A stretch of DNA of 44,166 nucleotides from Acetobacteraceae bacterium (GTDB taxonomy: Bacteria; Pseudomonadota; Alphaproteobacteria; Acetobacterales; Acetobacteraceae). Positions 28,599-37,100 of this stretch are shown here, piece after piece. The stretch's first letter is position 1. Each line of letters starts with the position of its first letter. The position numbers and the translations under genes were made by a program. Location of the stretch: assembly GCA_031291795.1 (NCBI GenBank), contig JARLIJ010000136.1, forward strand, positions 1 to 44,166, written 5' to 3'. The notes beneath the pieces are model-generated. The model was not told the DNA's origin and did not search any database. It saw only the letters and a program-made list of their open reading frames with translations.

Positions 28599-28733
28599 TT
28601 TCACAGTAACTGGAAACACCCCATGCCGTCCTGGCCGGGCTTGTCCCGGCCATCTATCGCGGCACGGTGCTGGTACAGATGGCCGGGACAAGCCCGGCCA
28701 GGACGGAGGGAGGTGTTTCCAGTTACTGTGAAA
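28599..28733. repeat. 135-bp nested palindromic element (REP/MITE-like)
   Basis: Two nested pairs of arms are visible. The outer 22-bp arms are 28599-28620 and 28712-28733; the inner 30-bp arms are 28626-28655 and 28677-28706, around a 21-base centre. The inner arm, containing CTGGCCGGGCTTGTCCCGGC, resembles a repeat I recall as abundant in alphaproteobacterial genomes. It fills most of the gap between two convergent operons and ends 5 bp before the stop of the DUF2478 gene. It could act as a two-way terminator. Confidence 0.85.
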
Positions 28734-28738
28734 ATGCT

Positions 28739-29302
28739 CTATCGGCTCGTCTCGGCAGCAGCCCGCCGTTCGGCCCAGGTCGTGCGGCTGGGACAATGCC
28801 CCGCCGCCCACGCCAGGATCGCGTCTACCTGCGGCGCCAGCACCTCGCCTGGTCCCCCCAGGAAGGCGTTCCAGGCCGGCAACGTCGCAACGCGCATCGG
28901 TACCAGCAGGGGGATGCCGGCGATCAAGGCCTCGGCCATTTCGTGACGCAGGCCGCCGCCGGCCACTTCCTCCTTGCCGAACCGGCTGGCCAGCAGCAGG
29001 TCGGGACGATTTTCGACAGCCACGCGGAACGCCATCGTCGCGCGTGCCAGCGCGTCGGTGTCCAGGATGCAGCCCTGCACCCCGGGCCCGCGCGGGTCGT
29101 TCAACTGAATCGTTTCGTCATCCAGCAGGACCTGCAGCAGCATCTCGCGCTTGCATGCAGCGATCTGGGCGCCGAACCGCTGCAACAGCCCGCCGACCGT
29201 GCGGCCGGACTGTCGCAGCACCTGCACCGCGGCGGCAAGCGCGGCATCGGCGTCGTCGCCCGGCCCGTAGACCACTGCAGCGGTATGGAGTTGCGTCGCC
29301 AT
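28739..29302 (-). CDS. DUF2478-type protein in the nifV operon
   Basis: 187 residues resembling DUF2478 proteins, small soluble proteins that I associate with molybdenum-related gene neighbourhoods; no activity is established. The conserved-looking parts are LLLASRFGKEEVAGGGLRHEMAEALIAGIPLLVPM and a start AAVVYGPGDDADAALAAAVQVL that suggests a degenerate NTPase-like fold without a normal P-loop. It begins 4 bp after nifV and is therefore transcribed from the nifV sigma-54 promoter. Its stop abuts the palindromic element. Confidence 0.72.
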   Translation of the reverse strand: MATQLHTAAVVYGPGDDADAALAAAVQVLRQSGRTVGGLLQRFGAQIAACKREMLLQVLLDDETIQLNDPRGPGVQGCILDTDALARATMAFRVAVENRPDLLLASRFGKEEVAGGGLRHEMAEALIAGIPLLVPMRVATLPAWNAFLGGPGEVLAPQVDAILAWAAGHCPSRTTWAERRAAAETSR

Positions 29303-29306
29303 GTCG

Positions 29307-30431
29307 TTACTCTCCTGCCACGGCGAGCAGCGACCGCAGCTCCGCCTGGGTGACCGATCGTTTCACGCGTTCCGCATGGGCGCGCAGACGCACCAACAGG
29401 TCCGGCAGCGCGGCCGAGGGAATATCCATGCCCTGCAACGCCGCGCGCAGCGATGCGGAGCCGGAATGCTTGCCCAGCAGGATGCGCCGCTCCCGGCCGA
29501 ACAGGGCCGGATCGAGTGCCTCATAGGTGCCAGGATCGCGCAGCAGGCCGCTGACATGGATGCCGGATTCGTGGGTGAACGCGGTCTCACCCACGATCGG
29601 CTGGCCGGGCGGGATGGTGCGGCAGGCCGCCGAGGCGACGACTTCCGCCAGGTGGGACAGTTCCGCCATCACCACCTGCACGCGACCCATGGCCAAACGC
29701 GGGATCGCGGCTGCGACCTGTTCCAGCGCGGCGTTGCCGGCGCGCTCGCCCAGGCCGAGCACACAGACGCTTGCATGGGTTGCGCCGCCGCGGAGAGCAG
29801 CGAGCGTGTTGGCAGTGGCCAGGCCCAGATCGTCATGGCCGTAGAATTCCAGATCAAGGTCGGTGCGCGCGGACAGGCGGCGAAAGGTCGCTTCGGTTTC
29901 GAACGGATCGAGCACGCCCAGCGTATCGGCGAAGCGAAAGCGATAGGCGCCCGCCGACGCGATCCGGTCGATCACCTCTTGCAGGAAATCGGGGTCTGCG
30001 CGGCTGGCATCTTCGCCGCCGACCGAAACGGTCAGGCCACGATCGAGCGCCAGCGGCACGACGCGGGCAACGCGGTCCAGGACCTCCTGCCGGCCGCCGG
30101 GATATTTGGCGGCGATCTGCCGGTCGGATACCGAAACGGACAGGTTGGCGTAGCGCACACCGGCTTGCAGGGCCGCGGCGACATCCGCCTCGGTCATGCG
30201 GCACCAGGCGGCGACGCGGGCGTCGGGTGCCGCGGCAACGGCGGCGGCGATGGCGGCGATCTCCTCGGCGCCCATGGCGGGCGTGCCGGCTTCGATTTCG
30301 TCGATGCCCGCAGCCTGCAGGGCGGCGGCAATGGCGGCTTTCTCAGCGGCGGTGAAGGCGACGCCCGGCGTCTGCTCGCCGTCACGCAGGGTGGTGTCGT
30401 TGATGGAGAAACGCTGGCTGCTGTCCGACAC
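29307..30431 (-). CDS. nifV: NifV, homocitrate synthase
   Basis: 374 residues. NifV condenses acetyl-CoA with 2-oxoglutarate to homocitrate, the organic ligand of FeMo-co. The catalytic start INDTTLRDGEQTPGVAFTAAEK, the later GHDDLGLATANTLAAL and the metal-binding HESGIHVSG block are those of the isopropylmalate/homocitrate synthase family. It is nif-type by context: a sigma-54 promoter lies 34 bases upstream. Unlike clusters where nifV follows nifS, it has its own two-gene operon here. Confidence 0.95.
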   Translation of the reverse strand: MSDSSQRFSINDTTLRDGEQTPGVAFTAAEKAAIAAALQAAGIDEIEAGTPAMGAEEIAAIAAAVAAAPDARVAAWCRMTEADVAAALQAGVRYANLSVSVSDRQIAAKYPGGRQEVLDRVARVVPLALDRGLTVSVGGEDASRADPDFLQEVIDRIASAGAYRFRFADTLGVLDPFETEATFRRLSARTDLDLEFYGHDDLGLATANTLAALRGGATHASVCVLGLGERAGNAALEQVAAAIPRLAMGRVQVVMAELSHLAEVVASAACRTIPPGQPIVGETAFTHESGIHVSGLLRDPGTYEALDPALFGRERRILLGKHSGSASLRAALQGMDIPSAALPDLLVRLRAHAERVKRSVTQAELRSLLAVAGE

Positions 30432-30464
30432 GATCGGCCCTCCTGTGCTGGGCAGGAGGCTTTG

Positions 30465-30480
30465 TGCAAGTGCGATGCCA
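30465..30480 (-). promoter_or_regulatory. Sigma-54 promoter of nifV
   Basis: Minus-strand TGGCATCGCACTTGCA has correct -24/-12 spacing, with T for C at the sixth position. It ends 33 bases before the nifV ATG. Confidence 0.85.
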
Positions 30481-30541
30481 CGGCGGGTGTATGCGTGTTT
30501 TCAATAGGATGGCAGCGAAGTCTGTCGGGTTTCCGCCAACA

Positions 30542-30557
30542 TGTCGCATCGCCGACG
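30542..30557. promoter_or_regulatory. Variant NifA site for nifV (TGT-N10-ACG)
   Basis: TGTCGCATCGCCGACG is centred about 70 bp above the -24 element. It lacks the final A of the consensus, exactly as the nifB box does, and is otherwise very similar to it. Confidence 0.5.
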
Positions 30558-30698
30558 GGATGTGGATCACGACGTCGAGGCGGTCGGTGTCGGCAATGAC
30601 CCGGGCAATCCCCGCCGCGACGGCAGCCGTTGCCACCCCTGTGACAAGCGTCCCCTGCCGGCCTAGTCTGCCGCTGCCCAATGCGGAGGAAACAGACA

Positions 30699-31751
30699 AT
30701 GCAAGGCGTGGTCTTTACCGGCGACCGTGGTCTCGAACTGATGAACTTCCCCGATCCCACCCCCGGCGCCGGGGAGGTCGTGATCGAGATGAAGGCGTCC
30801 GGGATGTGCGGGTCCGACCTGCACCAGTATCGCCGCCCGAAGAACCAGGAGCGCAACGCGACGGGATTCACGCCCAACCCCAACCCGACCATCGGCGGCC
30901 ACGAGCCCTGCGGCATCGTTGCCGCGATCGGCCCCGACGTGCTGCCGACCGAGGCGCAGATCGGCCAACGCGTCATGGTCCACCATTACCAGGGTTGTAC
31001 CCAATGCAACCATTGCCGTTCGGGGTGGCAGCAGCTCTGCCAACAGGTGCCGGTGAAGGTCTACGGCAACAACGCCCATGGCGGCCACGCGCAATACCTG
31101 AAGGTGCCAGCCAATACGCTGGTGCCGCTGGCCGATGAGTTGACGTTCTCCGCCGGGGCTGCGATCTCCTGCGGGTCCGGCACCGCGTATGGCGCGCTGC
31201 GGCGGATGAACATCTCCGGCCGCGACACCATCGCGATCTATGGCCAGGGGCCGGTCGGGCTCGCCGCCACGCAGTTTGCCAAGGCGATGGGGGCGCGGGT
31301 GATCGCGTTGGACATCAGTGGCCAGCGATTGGAGCGCGCGAAGGAATTCGGCGCCGATGAGGTCGTGAACCCCGGCTCCAATGATCCGGTCGCGGCGATC
31401 AAGGACCTGACGCACGGGGTTTATGCCGACCTAACGCTCGACACGTCCTCCAACCCGGAGGCGCGGCTGAACGCCATCAAGTCGACCAAGGTGTGGGGCA
31501 CGATGTGCTTCGTCGGCGAAGGCGGCGACGTGAAGATCGACGTCAGCCCGCAGCTGCTGCGCCGCCAGTTGACGCTGATTGCGTCGTGGACATTCTCCAC
31601 CATCATCCAGGCCGAATGCGCGCAGTTCTGCATCGACCGCAAGGTGGACGTGGACAGACTGTTCACCCACAAATGGACGCTGCCGCAGGCCGCCGAGGCG
31701 TACAAGCTGTTCGACAAGCAGGCCGACGGGAAAGGCGTCTTCCTGATGTGA
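30699..31751 (+). CDS. Zinc-dependent alcohol dehydrogenase family protein (MDR)
   Basis: 350 residues, a medium-chain dehydrogenase. The catalytic zinc region shows MCGSDLHQY and GGHEPCG. The structural zinc lobe is CTQCNHCRSGWQQLC, with four cysteines. The NAD(P)-binding motif is IYGQGPVGLAATQFAKAMGARVIALD, where the acidic end suggests NAD. It resembles threonine/sorbitol-type dehydrogenases, but the substrate is unknown. ATG 30699 follows GGAGGAAA. The stop overlaps the start of the aldolase gene, so the two probably work on one pathway. It has no visible nif-type promoter. Confidence 0.9.
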   Translation: MQGVVFTGDRGLELMNFPDPTPGAGEVVIEMKASGMCGSDLHQYRRPKNQERNATGFTPNPNPTIGGHEPCGIVAAIGPDVLPTEAQIGQRVMVHHYQGCTQCNHCRSGWQQLCQQVPVKVYGNNAHGGHAQYLKVPANTLVPLADELTFSAGAAISCGSGTAYGALRRMNISGRDTIAIYGQGPVGLAATQFAKAMGARVIALDISGQRLERAKEFGADEVVNPGSNDPVAAIKDLTHGVYADLTLDTSSNPEARLNAIKSTKVWGTMCFVGEGGDVKIDVSPQLLRRQLTLIASWTFSTIIQAECAQFCIDRKVDVDRLFTHKWTLPQAAEAYKLFDKQADGKGVFLM

Positions 31752-32398
31752 CGTTGGAAACGATCCGCAACGGCGTCAGCGCGCTCTATGAGGAACTGGG
31801 TGCGCACGGGCTGATCCTGGGCAGCTCCGGCAATGTCAGCGGGCGCACCCGGGACGGCATGGCCATTACGCCATCCGGCGGGTCGCCGCCGTTGCGCACG
31901 CCCACGGACGTGGCGGTCATGGACCTGGACGGGGGGGTGGCCAACCAGGCCACCCCATCCAGCGAATGGCCGATGCATGCTGCGATCTACCGCGCGTTCC
32001 CCGACGCGCGGTTCATCGTGCATGCCCATTGCGATGCCTGCACGGCGCTGGCCTGCCTCGCGGAGTGCCTGCCGGCGTTCCACTACATGGTCGTACAGTT
32101 CGGCGGCGAGGACGTCCGTTGCGCGCCTTATGTCACGTTCGGCACGCCGGCACTGGCCGAGATCGCGGTGACGGCGCTGGCCGGACGCACCGCGTGCCTG
32201 CTGGCGAATCACGGGATGATCGTCCTGGGCCGCACCCAGCAGGAGGCGTTGGCGCATTCCCTGCTGCTGGAACAGCTTTGCCGGCAATATCTGCTGGCCC
32301 GCGCGGCCGGCACGCCCCGGTTGCTGACCACCGAGGAGATGGCTGCGGCCAAAGACCGTTTTCGGACGTACGGCCCACGCGCCAAAGCGGCGGGATAA
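31748..32398 (+). CDS. Class II aldolase / fuculose-phosphate aldolase family protein
   Basis: 216 residues from GTG 31748, which overlaps the dehydrogenase stop as GTGA. The family marks are LILGSSGNVSGRT, ITPSGGSPP, the catalytic Glu in SSEWPMHAAIYRAFPDA, the zinc histidines in VHAHCD, and LANHGMIVLG. Members cleave or epimerise sugar phosphates, or act on related hydroxy acids. Coupling with the dehydrogenase suggests catabolism of a sugar or polyol derivative. No sugar transporter is adjacent. A TTG two codons later is an alternative start. Confidence 0.88.
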   Translation: MTLETIRNGVSALYEELGAHGLILGSSGNVSGRTRDGMAITPSGGSPPLRTPTDVAVMDLDGGVANQATPSSEWPMHAAIYRAFPDARFIVHAHCDACTALACLAECLPAFHYMVVQFGGEDVRCAPYVTFGTPALAEIAVTALAGRTACLLANHGMIVLGRTQQEALAHSLLLEQLCRQYLLARAAGTPRLLTTEEMAAAKDRFRTYGPRAKAAG

Positions 32399-32458
32399 CA
32401 GGCAGGTCGCAGTCACGCAGCTGGGTTACCCCCGGCCGCGGTCCGACCGGGCACCGGC

Positions 32459-34315
32459 TCAGCCGGCCTCGACGATCTTCATGCGGAACAGTTGTGCCCA
32501 GCCGGCGATATCCTGCAGCATCGTGACCGCGGTGGCATAGAGCGTGGTGCCGAGTTCCTGCGAGGCCAGCGGGCGATCCAGCCGCACGGCATCGAGCTCC
32601 GCCATCGCGGCCTTCATCGCCGCTGCCATGCGGGCCGACTGGTGCGCCAGCAATTCGAATTCGGCGTACGCCCGAAGGCCGACGAAGGCGGCGGACAGTG
32701 CCGGGATCACGGCGCAGACCAACCCGACCAGGCCTTCCACCATGCGGTCCTCGATGGTCAGCAGCAGACCGATCTTCAGGGTCACGCCGATCAGCGTGAC
32801 GATGAAGTAGACCTTGCCCAACTCGCCCAGGCGGCGGGCCGCGCGCCGGCTGCGGATGCGGCGGCGTTCATGGTAGCCAAGTTGTTCTCTCATCAAACTG
32901 AGTCCGAGCCCGCGGGCGCGTGCCAGGGAGGCGGCGGTGACCGCGCCCTCCGGCAGCGGCGCGGCGCGGCGGGCAGCGGTGAAGTACCAGGCAACCCAGG
33001 CTTCGCGCGGCGCGGCTTCGGCGTGCGGATCGATGGCGCTCTCGGCGGCGAGGCGGTCGATCTCCCAGTTCGGCAACGACCAGCCGAACGGCGCCAAGGC
33101 TTGTTGCTTGCGGCAGAGTTCGGAGAGCAGGCGATAGGCGATCCAGCGTTCGTGCCAGCGCATCAGATGGTTGCCGATCACCAGCGCGGCGATGGCCATC
33201 AGCACCAGCCATTCCACCAGCGTGACAGGCAGGGCGATGGCCGGATGGGCCAGCCCGAGGACGGCGCAGACCACCGCGACGAAGGCGAGCACGACGATGC
33301 CCAGATAGGATGAACGGTAACGATCGCCGTGGGCCTGCGACCGGCGATCGGCCGGAGTGTAGAGGGTGTGCCAATAGGCCTCGACCGCGCCGATCGGCGG
33401 CAGCATCTGCGCTCCGTCATCCGGTGGTGGTGGCGCGATCCAGTCCATGAAGCGGTTGTAGCTCTGCCAGATCTTCCAGCCGGGCCGGTCATCTTCGGCC
33501 AGGTAGTCGCGCAGCGCATCGGGCTGGCGGCGGCACAGCGCGGCGCAGGCATCGACGATCCGCCCGATCCGGGATTCCGCTTCCAGTTCGGCCGACGGCG
33601 GCGGCAGGATGGCGCCACGCAGCAGGGCCTTCAGCGCCTGTTCGGCCGCCGGTCCGGCCGCGGCGTGCCATGGCTCGCGCATTTCCAATTCGGTACGCAG
33701 CAGGCGCGGCGGGTCCTGACCGTTGCTGGACAGCCACCAGACCGGCACCCCGGCACGTAGCGCGAAGCGGACGATATCGCCGGTGCCGCCGCGCCCGCGC
33801 GCCGGCTGGCCGTCCCATAGCGCGACCAGCAGGTCGGTGTTGCGCACGACGTAGCGGCCGACATTTTCGTAGGCGAGGTCGGCATCGTCGCCACGCGCGC
33901 CGTCGAGCTCGATCATCCGCGCGGCTTTGCCGAGCAGGGCGCGGAACACGCCGGCGCTGGCCGGGAAGTCGGCTTCGTATTGGCTGCGAGGGAACGGGAG
34001 CGGCGCTTCCAGCGTATAGCCAGCGGCAAGGGCAGATTCGGCCACGAGACGGTCGGCGCCCTCCGCGAGCGGGGAGAGCAGCCGGCAGGCGACCGGCCTG
34101 GTCGTGTCGTACACCGCGGCCGCGGCGTCGGACCGTGCGAGGGCGGTGATCTCCGCATGCACAAGGGCCAGCACGCGGGTGGTCGCGGCGCGCAGGGCCT
34201 CGATGGTATCAGGTGCAAGGGTCCGGCTGCCGGTCACACCGACGCGCCACGCGATGCCGGGGCGCGGCGGTGCGGTGCCTGCGGGCGGCGGTGTGGCGTC
34301 GCGGCTGGGGCGCAT
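32459..34315 (-). CDS. SLOG-like nucleotide-sensing domain fused to a four-TM module (SLATT-like)
   Basis: 618 residues. The N-terminal 200 residues look like a SLOG/Rossmann nucleotide-binding domain: GVTGSR (26-31), SPLAEGADRLVAE (81-93) and DLLVALWDGQ followed by GRGGTGDIV (161-182). Then come two TM segments (about 337-357, 361-381), a cytosolic stretch of about 110 residues, and two more TM segments (about 502-520, 527-547) with a helical C-terminus. SLOG and SLATT modules were predicted computationally to be sensor and membrane effector parts of nucleotide-dependent conflict systems. Assignment here is by eye. It lies 69 bp after nadC in the same direction. Confidence 0.65.
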   Translation of the reverse strand: MRPSRDATPPPAGTAPPRPGIAWRVGVTGSRTLAPDTIEALRAATTRVLALVHAEITALARSDAAAAVYDTTRPVACRLLSPLAEGADRLVAESALAAGYTLEAPLPFPRSQYEADFPASAGVFRALLGKAARMIELDGARGDDADLAYENVGRYVVRNTDLLVALWDGQPARGRGGTGDIVRFALRAGVPVWWLSSNGQDPPRLLRTELEMREPWHAAAGPAAEQALKALLRGAILPPPSAELEAESRIGRIVDACAALCRRQPDALRDYLAEDDRPGWKIWQSYNRFMDWIAPPPPDDGAQMLPPIGAVEAYWHTLYTPADRRSQAHGDRYRSSYLGIVVLAFVAVVCAVLGLAHPAIALPVTLVEWLVLMAIAALVIGNHLMRWHERWIAYRLLSELCRKQQALAPFGWSLPNWEIDRLAAESAIDPHAEAAPREAWVAWYFTAARRAAPLPEGAVTAASLARARGLGLSLMREQLGYHERRRIRSRRAARRLGELGKVYFIVTLIGVTLKIGLLLTIEDRMVEGLVGLVCAVIPALSAAFVGLRAYAEFELLAHQSARMAAAMKAAMAELDAVRLDRPLASQELGTTLYATAVTMLQDIAGWAQLFRMKIVEAG

Positions 34316-34384
34316 GTGGGCATTTAGCCCGGATCGCGCCGGCGATGCACGCTCGTTTCGGGTGCGCGCGCGGCGCGCCGGCTG

Positions 34385-35236
34385 CTAGCCCCGGTGGTCC
34401 AGCCCGATATCGAGCACCTGGGCGCTGTGGGTCAGCCAGCCCACCGACAGCAGGTCCACGCCGGACGCTGCGATGGCAGGCGCGGTGTCGGGGCGGATGC
34501 GGCCCGAGGCCTCGGTGATCGCCCGCCCGTCCACCATGGCGACGGCCTGGCGCAGCATGTCCGGTCCCATGTTGTCGAGCAGCACGGCATCGACACGCAA
34601 TGTCAGGGCTTCCTCGAGTTGGGCGAGGGTGTCGACTTCCAGCTCGATCTTCACCAGATGGCCGACGCCGGCGCGGGCACGCTCCACCGCGGGGCGCACG
34701 CCGCCGGCGATCGCCACGTGGTTGTCCTTTATCAGCACGGCATCGTCGAGGCCGAAGCGATGATTCGATCCGCCACCAACCCGGACGGCGTATTTCTGTG
34801 CCGCGCGCAGTCCCGGCATGGTCTTGCGGGTGCAGCAGACCTGGGCGCGCGTGCCGGCGATCGCGTCGGCGATGCCACGGGTGGCGGAGGCGACGCCGCT
34901 GAGGTGGCACAGGAAGTTCAGCGCGGTGCGTTCGGCCGTCAGGATGCCGCGGGCGGCCCCGCGCACGATCGCGATGGTGTCGCCGGGTGCGAGGCGGCTG
35001 CCGTCGGGCCGCTGGATGTCCACCGCGATGGTGGGATCGATCAGGCGGAACGCGGTCAAGGCGTAGTCCAGGCCTGCGACAACGCCGGCCTGGCGCGCGA
35101 CCATGGCGGTTTCGGTGGTCAGCGCCGCCGGCACGATGGCGTCGGTGGTCAGGTCGCCGGCGCGGCCGAGGTCCTCCAGCAGCGCCGCGCGCACCGAAGG
35201 TTCGACCATGATCAGGGGCAACGGTGGGATGGACAT
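34385..35236 (-). CDS. nadC: Nicotinate-nucleotide pyrophosphorylase (quinolinate phosphoribosyltransferase)
   Basis: 283 residues. NadC converts quinolinate and PRPP to nicotinate mononucleotide. Substrate and PRPP residues are intact: [36 protein letters not shown] and VLLDNM, unlike the ModD paralogue at 4470-5330. ATG 35236 ([10 protein letters not shown]) gives the normal length; the longer in-frame frame runs into nadA. It follows nadA, separated by 71 bp that include a hairpin. nadB is not in the window. Confidence 0.96.
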   Translation of the reverse strand: MSIPPLPLIMVEPSVRAALLEDLGRAGDLTTDAIVPAALTTETAMVARQAGVVAGLDYALTAFRLIDPTIAVDIQRPDGSRLAPGDTIAIVRGAARGILTAERTALNFLCHLSGVASATRGIADAIAGTRAQVCCTRKTMPGLRAAQKYAVRVGGGSNHRFGLDDAVLIKDNHVAIAGGVRPAVERARAGVGHLVKIELEVDTLAQLEEALTLRVDAVLLDNMGPDMLRQAVAMVDGRAITEASGRIRPDTAPAIAASGVDLLSVGWLTHSAQVLDIGLDHRG

Positions 35237-35272
35237 CGCGGAGTCCTTGTGTCGTGGTCTGGCATCTGTCTT

Positions 35273-35299
35273 CTCCCCCTCCCTCAAGGGGAGGGGGAG
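35273..35299. repeat. Hairpin between nadA and nadC
   Basis: An 11-bp perfect stem of alternating C-rich and G-rich arms (CTCCCCCTCCC / GGGAGGGGGAG) with a 5-base loop, after the nadA stop. It has no T-run. It may be a dispersed repeat or a transcript-processing element. Confidence 0.6.
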
Positions 35300-35307
35300 T
35301 TTCGCGG

Positions 35308-36285
35308 CTACACCGCCAGCATGCGTTCCACCGACCGGCGCGCCCGTTCTGCCAGCGCCGGATCGATCGTGACTTCGTTCGTCATCGTCTCCAGCGCGCG
35401 GCGGATGTTCGGCAGCGTGATACGCTTCATGTGCGGGCACAAATTGCACGGCCGCACGAAGTCCACGTCGGGGTGGTTGACCGACACGTTGTCGGCCATC
35501 GAGCATTCCGTGAGCAGCACGACCCGCGTCGGCTTCTCGCGCCCCACGAACGCAGACATGTCGGCGGTGGAGCCGGCGTAGTCGGCCTCGGCGACAACCT
35601 CGGGCGGGCATTCCGGATGGGCCAGGATGATCACGCCGGGGTGGTCGGCGCGGAGTGCGCGGACCTCGGCGGCGGTGAAGCGTTCATGCACCTCGCAATG
35701 GCCGGCCCAGGCGATGATCTTCACCGACGTCGTCTTCGCGACGTTCTGCGCCAGGTATTCGTCGGGCAGCATGATGACTTCCGGCACGCCCAGCGATTCC
35801 ACGATCTTCTTGGCGTTGGCGGACGTGCAGCAAATATCGGATTCCGCCTTCACGTCGGCCGAGGAATTGACGTAGGTCACCACCGGCACGCCGGGATGGC
35901 GGGCGCGCATCAACCGAACATCGGCGGCGGTGATCGACTCCGCCAGCGAGCAGCCGGCGCGCAGGTCCGGGATCAGCACGGTCTTGTCCGGGTTCAGCAG
36001 CTTGGCGGTCTCGGCCATGAAGTGCACGCCGGCCAGCACGATGGTGTCGGCGTCGACCTTCATCGCCTCGCGCGCCAGGGCCAGGCTGTCGCCCACGATA
36101 TCGGCGACACAGTGGTAGATCTCCGGCGTCTGGTAGTTGTGCGCCAGGATCACCGCATTGCGCTGGCGCTTGAGCGCCAGGATCGCGTCGATATCGTCGG
36201 CGAAGACGGGCCACTCGATCGGCGGGATGACCGACTTCACGCGCTGATAGAGCGGTGCGGTGCGTTCGAGCAGGGCGGTCGGCAT
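35308..36285 (-). CDS. nadA: Quinolinate synthase
   Basis: 325 residues. NadA condenses iminoaspartate with dihydroxyacetone phosphate to quinolinate, using a [4Fe-4S] cluster held by three cysteines. Family marks are [29 protein letters not shown], the [21 protein letters not shown] block, AHPECPPEV and the C-terminal [11 protein letters not shown]. Upstream lie two palindromes matching an NadQ-type operator (36306-36324 and 36334-36352), and the likely regulator NadQ is encoded at 42537-43454. First gene of nadA-nadC. Confidence 0.96.
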   Translation of the reverse strand: MPTALLERTAPLYQRVKSVIPPIEWPVFADDIDAILALKRQRNAVILAHNYQTPEIYHCVADIVGDSLALAREAMKVDADTIVLAGVHFMAETAKLLNPDKTVLIPDLRAGCSLAESITAADVRLMRARHPGVPVVTYVNSSADVKAESDICCTSANAKKIVESLGVPEVIMLPDEYLAQNVAKTTSVKIIAWAGHCEVHERFTAAEVRALRADHPGVIILAHPECPPEVVAEADYAGSTADMSAFVGREKPTRVVLLTECSMADNVSVNHPDVDFVRPCNLCPHMKRITLPNIRRALETMTNEVTIDPALAERARRSVERMLAV

Positions 36286-36305
36286 GGGCGATCCTCCTCC
36301 TGGAA

Positions 36306-36324
36306 TATGCTCTAGGTGAGCAAT
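36306..36324. promoter_or_regulatory. Candidate NadQ operator, site 1
   Basis: TATGCTCTAGGTGAGCAAT is a near-perfect dyad (TGCTC-N5-GAGCA core) 21 bp upstream of the nadA ATG. It shares the pattern TATGCT(C/A)-N5-GAGCA with site 2. The assignment to NadQ rests on context and on recall of NadQ-type palindromes. Confidence 0.65.
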
Positions 36325-36333
36325 TCGTGGTTA

Positions 36334-36352
36334 TATGCTATGAACGAGCATA
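36334..36352. promoter_or_regulatory. Candidate NadQ operator, site 2
   Basis: TATGCTATGAACGAGCATA is a dyad of the same 19-bp form as site 1, centred 28 bp further upstream of nadA. Two similar sites near a promoter suggest cooperative repression. Confidence 0.65.
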
Positions 36353-36701
36353 AGGATGTCAAGGGGAACGCCCGTCCGGCCTCCGCGACAGGCGGCTGTT
36401 TGACCGGTGCGCGGCTGCCCGCCTCAGTTTCCGAGGCATTCCACAAACAGGAGGCTGCAATGCCGCTACGGCTCGCCAGCGCGCAGGGTGCGCGGTCTCG
36501 GGACGACGGGCGTCACGGCACCCGCGCCGGTGCCGCCACCGCGGGGCCCTGGACATCCCCGCCCCCATCGAAGGACACCGTTCCCACGGTTCGGCTGGTG
36601 CGCGGGATGGATCGTTGCAAGCATTACGCGCCGCTGGTCCACATGCCTTTCCCCGCCGGCCCACCGGCGGGGTGTCGGACGGCAGCCTGGATGTGCAACG
36701 T
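36353..36701. other. Intergenic region between nadA control sites and the RidA gene
   Basis: About 350 bases with several open frames of low-complexity Pro/Arg/Ala composition and no recognisable product. Apart from the hairpin at 36651-36672 I see no gene or known RNA here. Confidence 0.5.
36651..36672 (-). terminator. Hairpin after the RidA gene
   Basis: A perfect 9-bp stem CCCCGCCGG / CCGGCGGGG with a 4-base loop, 29 bp beyond the RidA stop in the direction of transcription. There is no U-run, so it is a likely but not certain terminator of the ABC-amidohydrolase-RidA operon. Confidence 0.5.
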
Positions 36702-37100
36702 TCAGTCGCGATAGGCCACCAGGTCGACCTCCACCAGCGCGCCGCGCGCAAGGCCGGTGACGCCGACGCAGGTCCGGGCGGGACGCCGATCGGGCGGGAA
36801 GAACGCCTGGTAGGTCGCGTTCATCGCGGCATAGTCGCGGTCGAACGCCAGCAGGTAGACCCGCGCCTGCACGACATGGGACAGGTCGAATCCCAGCCCA
36901 TCCAGCACCAGCCTGAGGTTTTCCATCACGCGGGTGGTCTGCGCGGCGATCCCCTCCGGCAGCGGCGCGGCATCGTCATGCGGGTCGGTCGGCATCTGGC
37001 CGGTGACGAACAGCCACGGCCCGACGCGCACGGCGTGGCTGAACGGCGCGACCGGCGTCGGCGCGCCCGGCACCATCAGGAACCGTGGTTCAGTGCTCAT
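36702..37100 (-). CDS. RidA/YjgF-family protein
   Basis: 132 residues, a RidA-fold protein. Members hydrolyse reactive enamine/imine intermediates or act as specific deaminases in catabolic pathways. Typical segments are PFSHAVRVGPWLFVTGQMP, the conserved Arg in VVQARVYLLAFDRDYAAMN, and the C-terminal PARTCVGVTGLARGALVEVDLVAY. ATG 37100 overlaps the stop of the amidohydrolase gene as ATGA, so this member probably serves the same pathway rather than general imine clearance. Last gene of the ABC transporter operon. Confidence 0.92.
   Translation of the reverse strand: MSTEPRFLMVPGAPTPVAPFSHAVRVGPWLFVTGQMPTDPHDDAAPLPEGIAAQTTRVMENLRLVLDGLGFDLSHVVQARVYLLAFDRDYAAMNATYQAFFPPDRRPARTCVGVTGLARGALVEVDLVAYRD

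Noticed and set aside
34385-35611. A longer start for nadC giving 408 residues
   Set aside because: The extra N-terminus lies inside nadA in another frame, and the shorter form matches the usual NadC length.
36316-36714. A 132-codon frame upstream of nadA on the plus strand
   Set aside because: It starts within the candidate NadQ operators, has Pro/Arg/Ala-rich text and no recognisable family.
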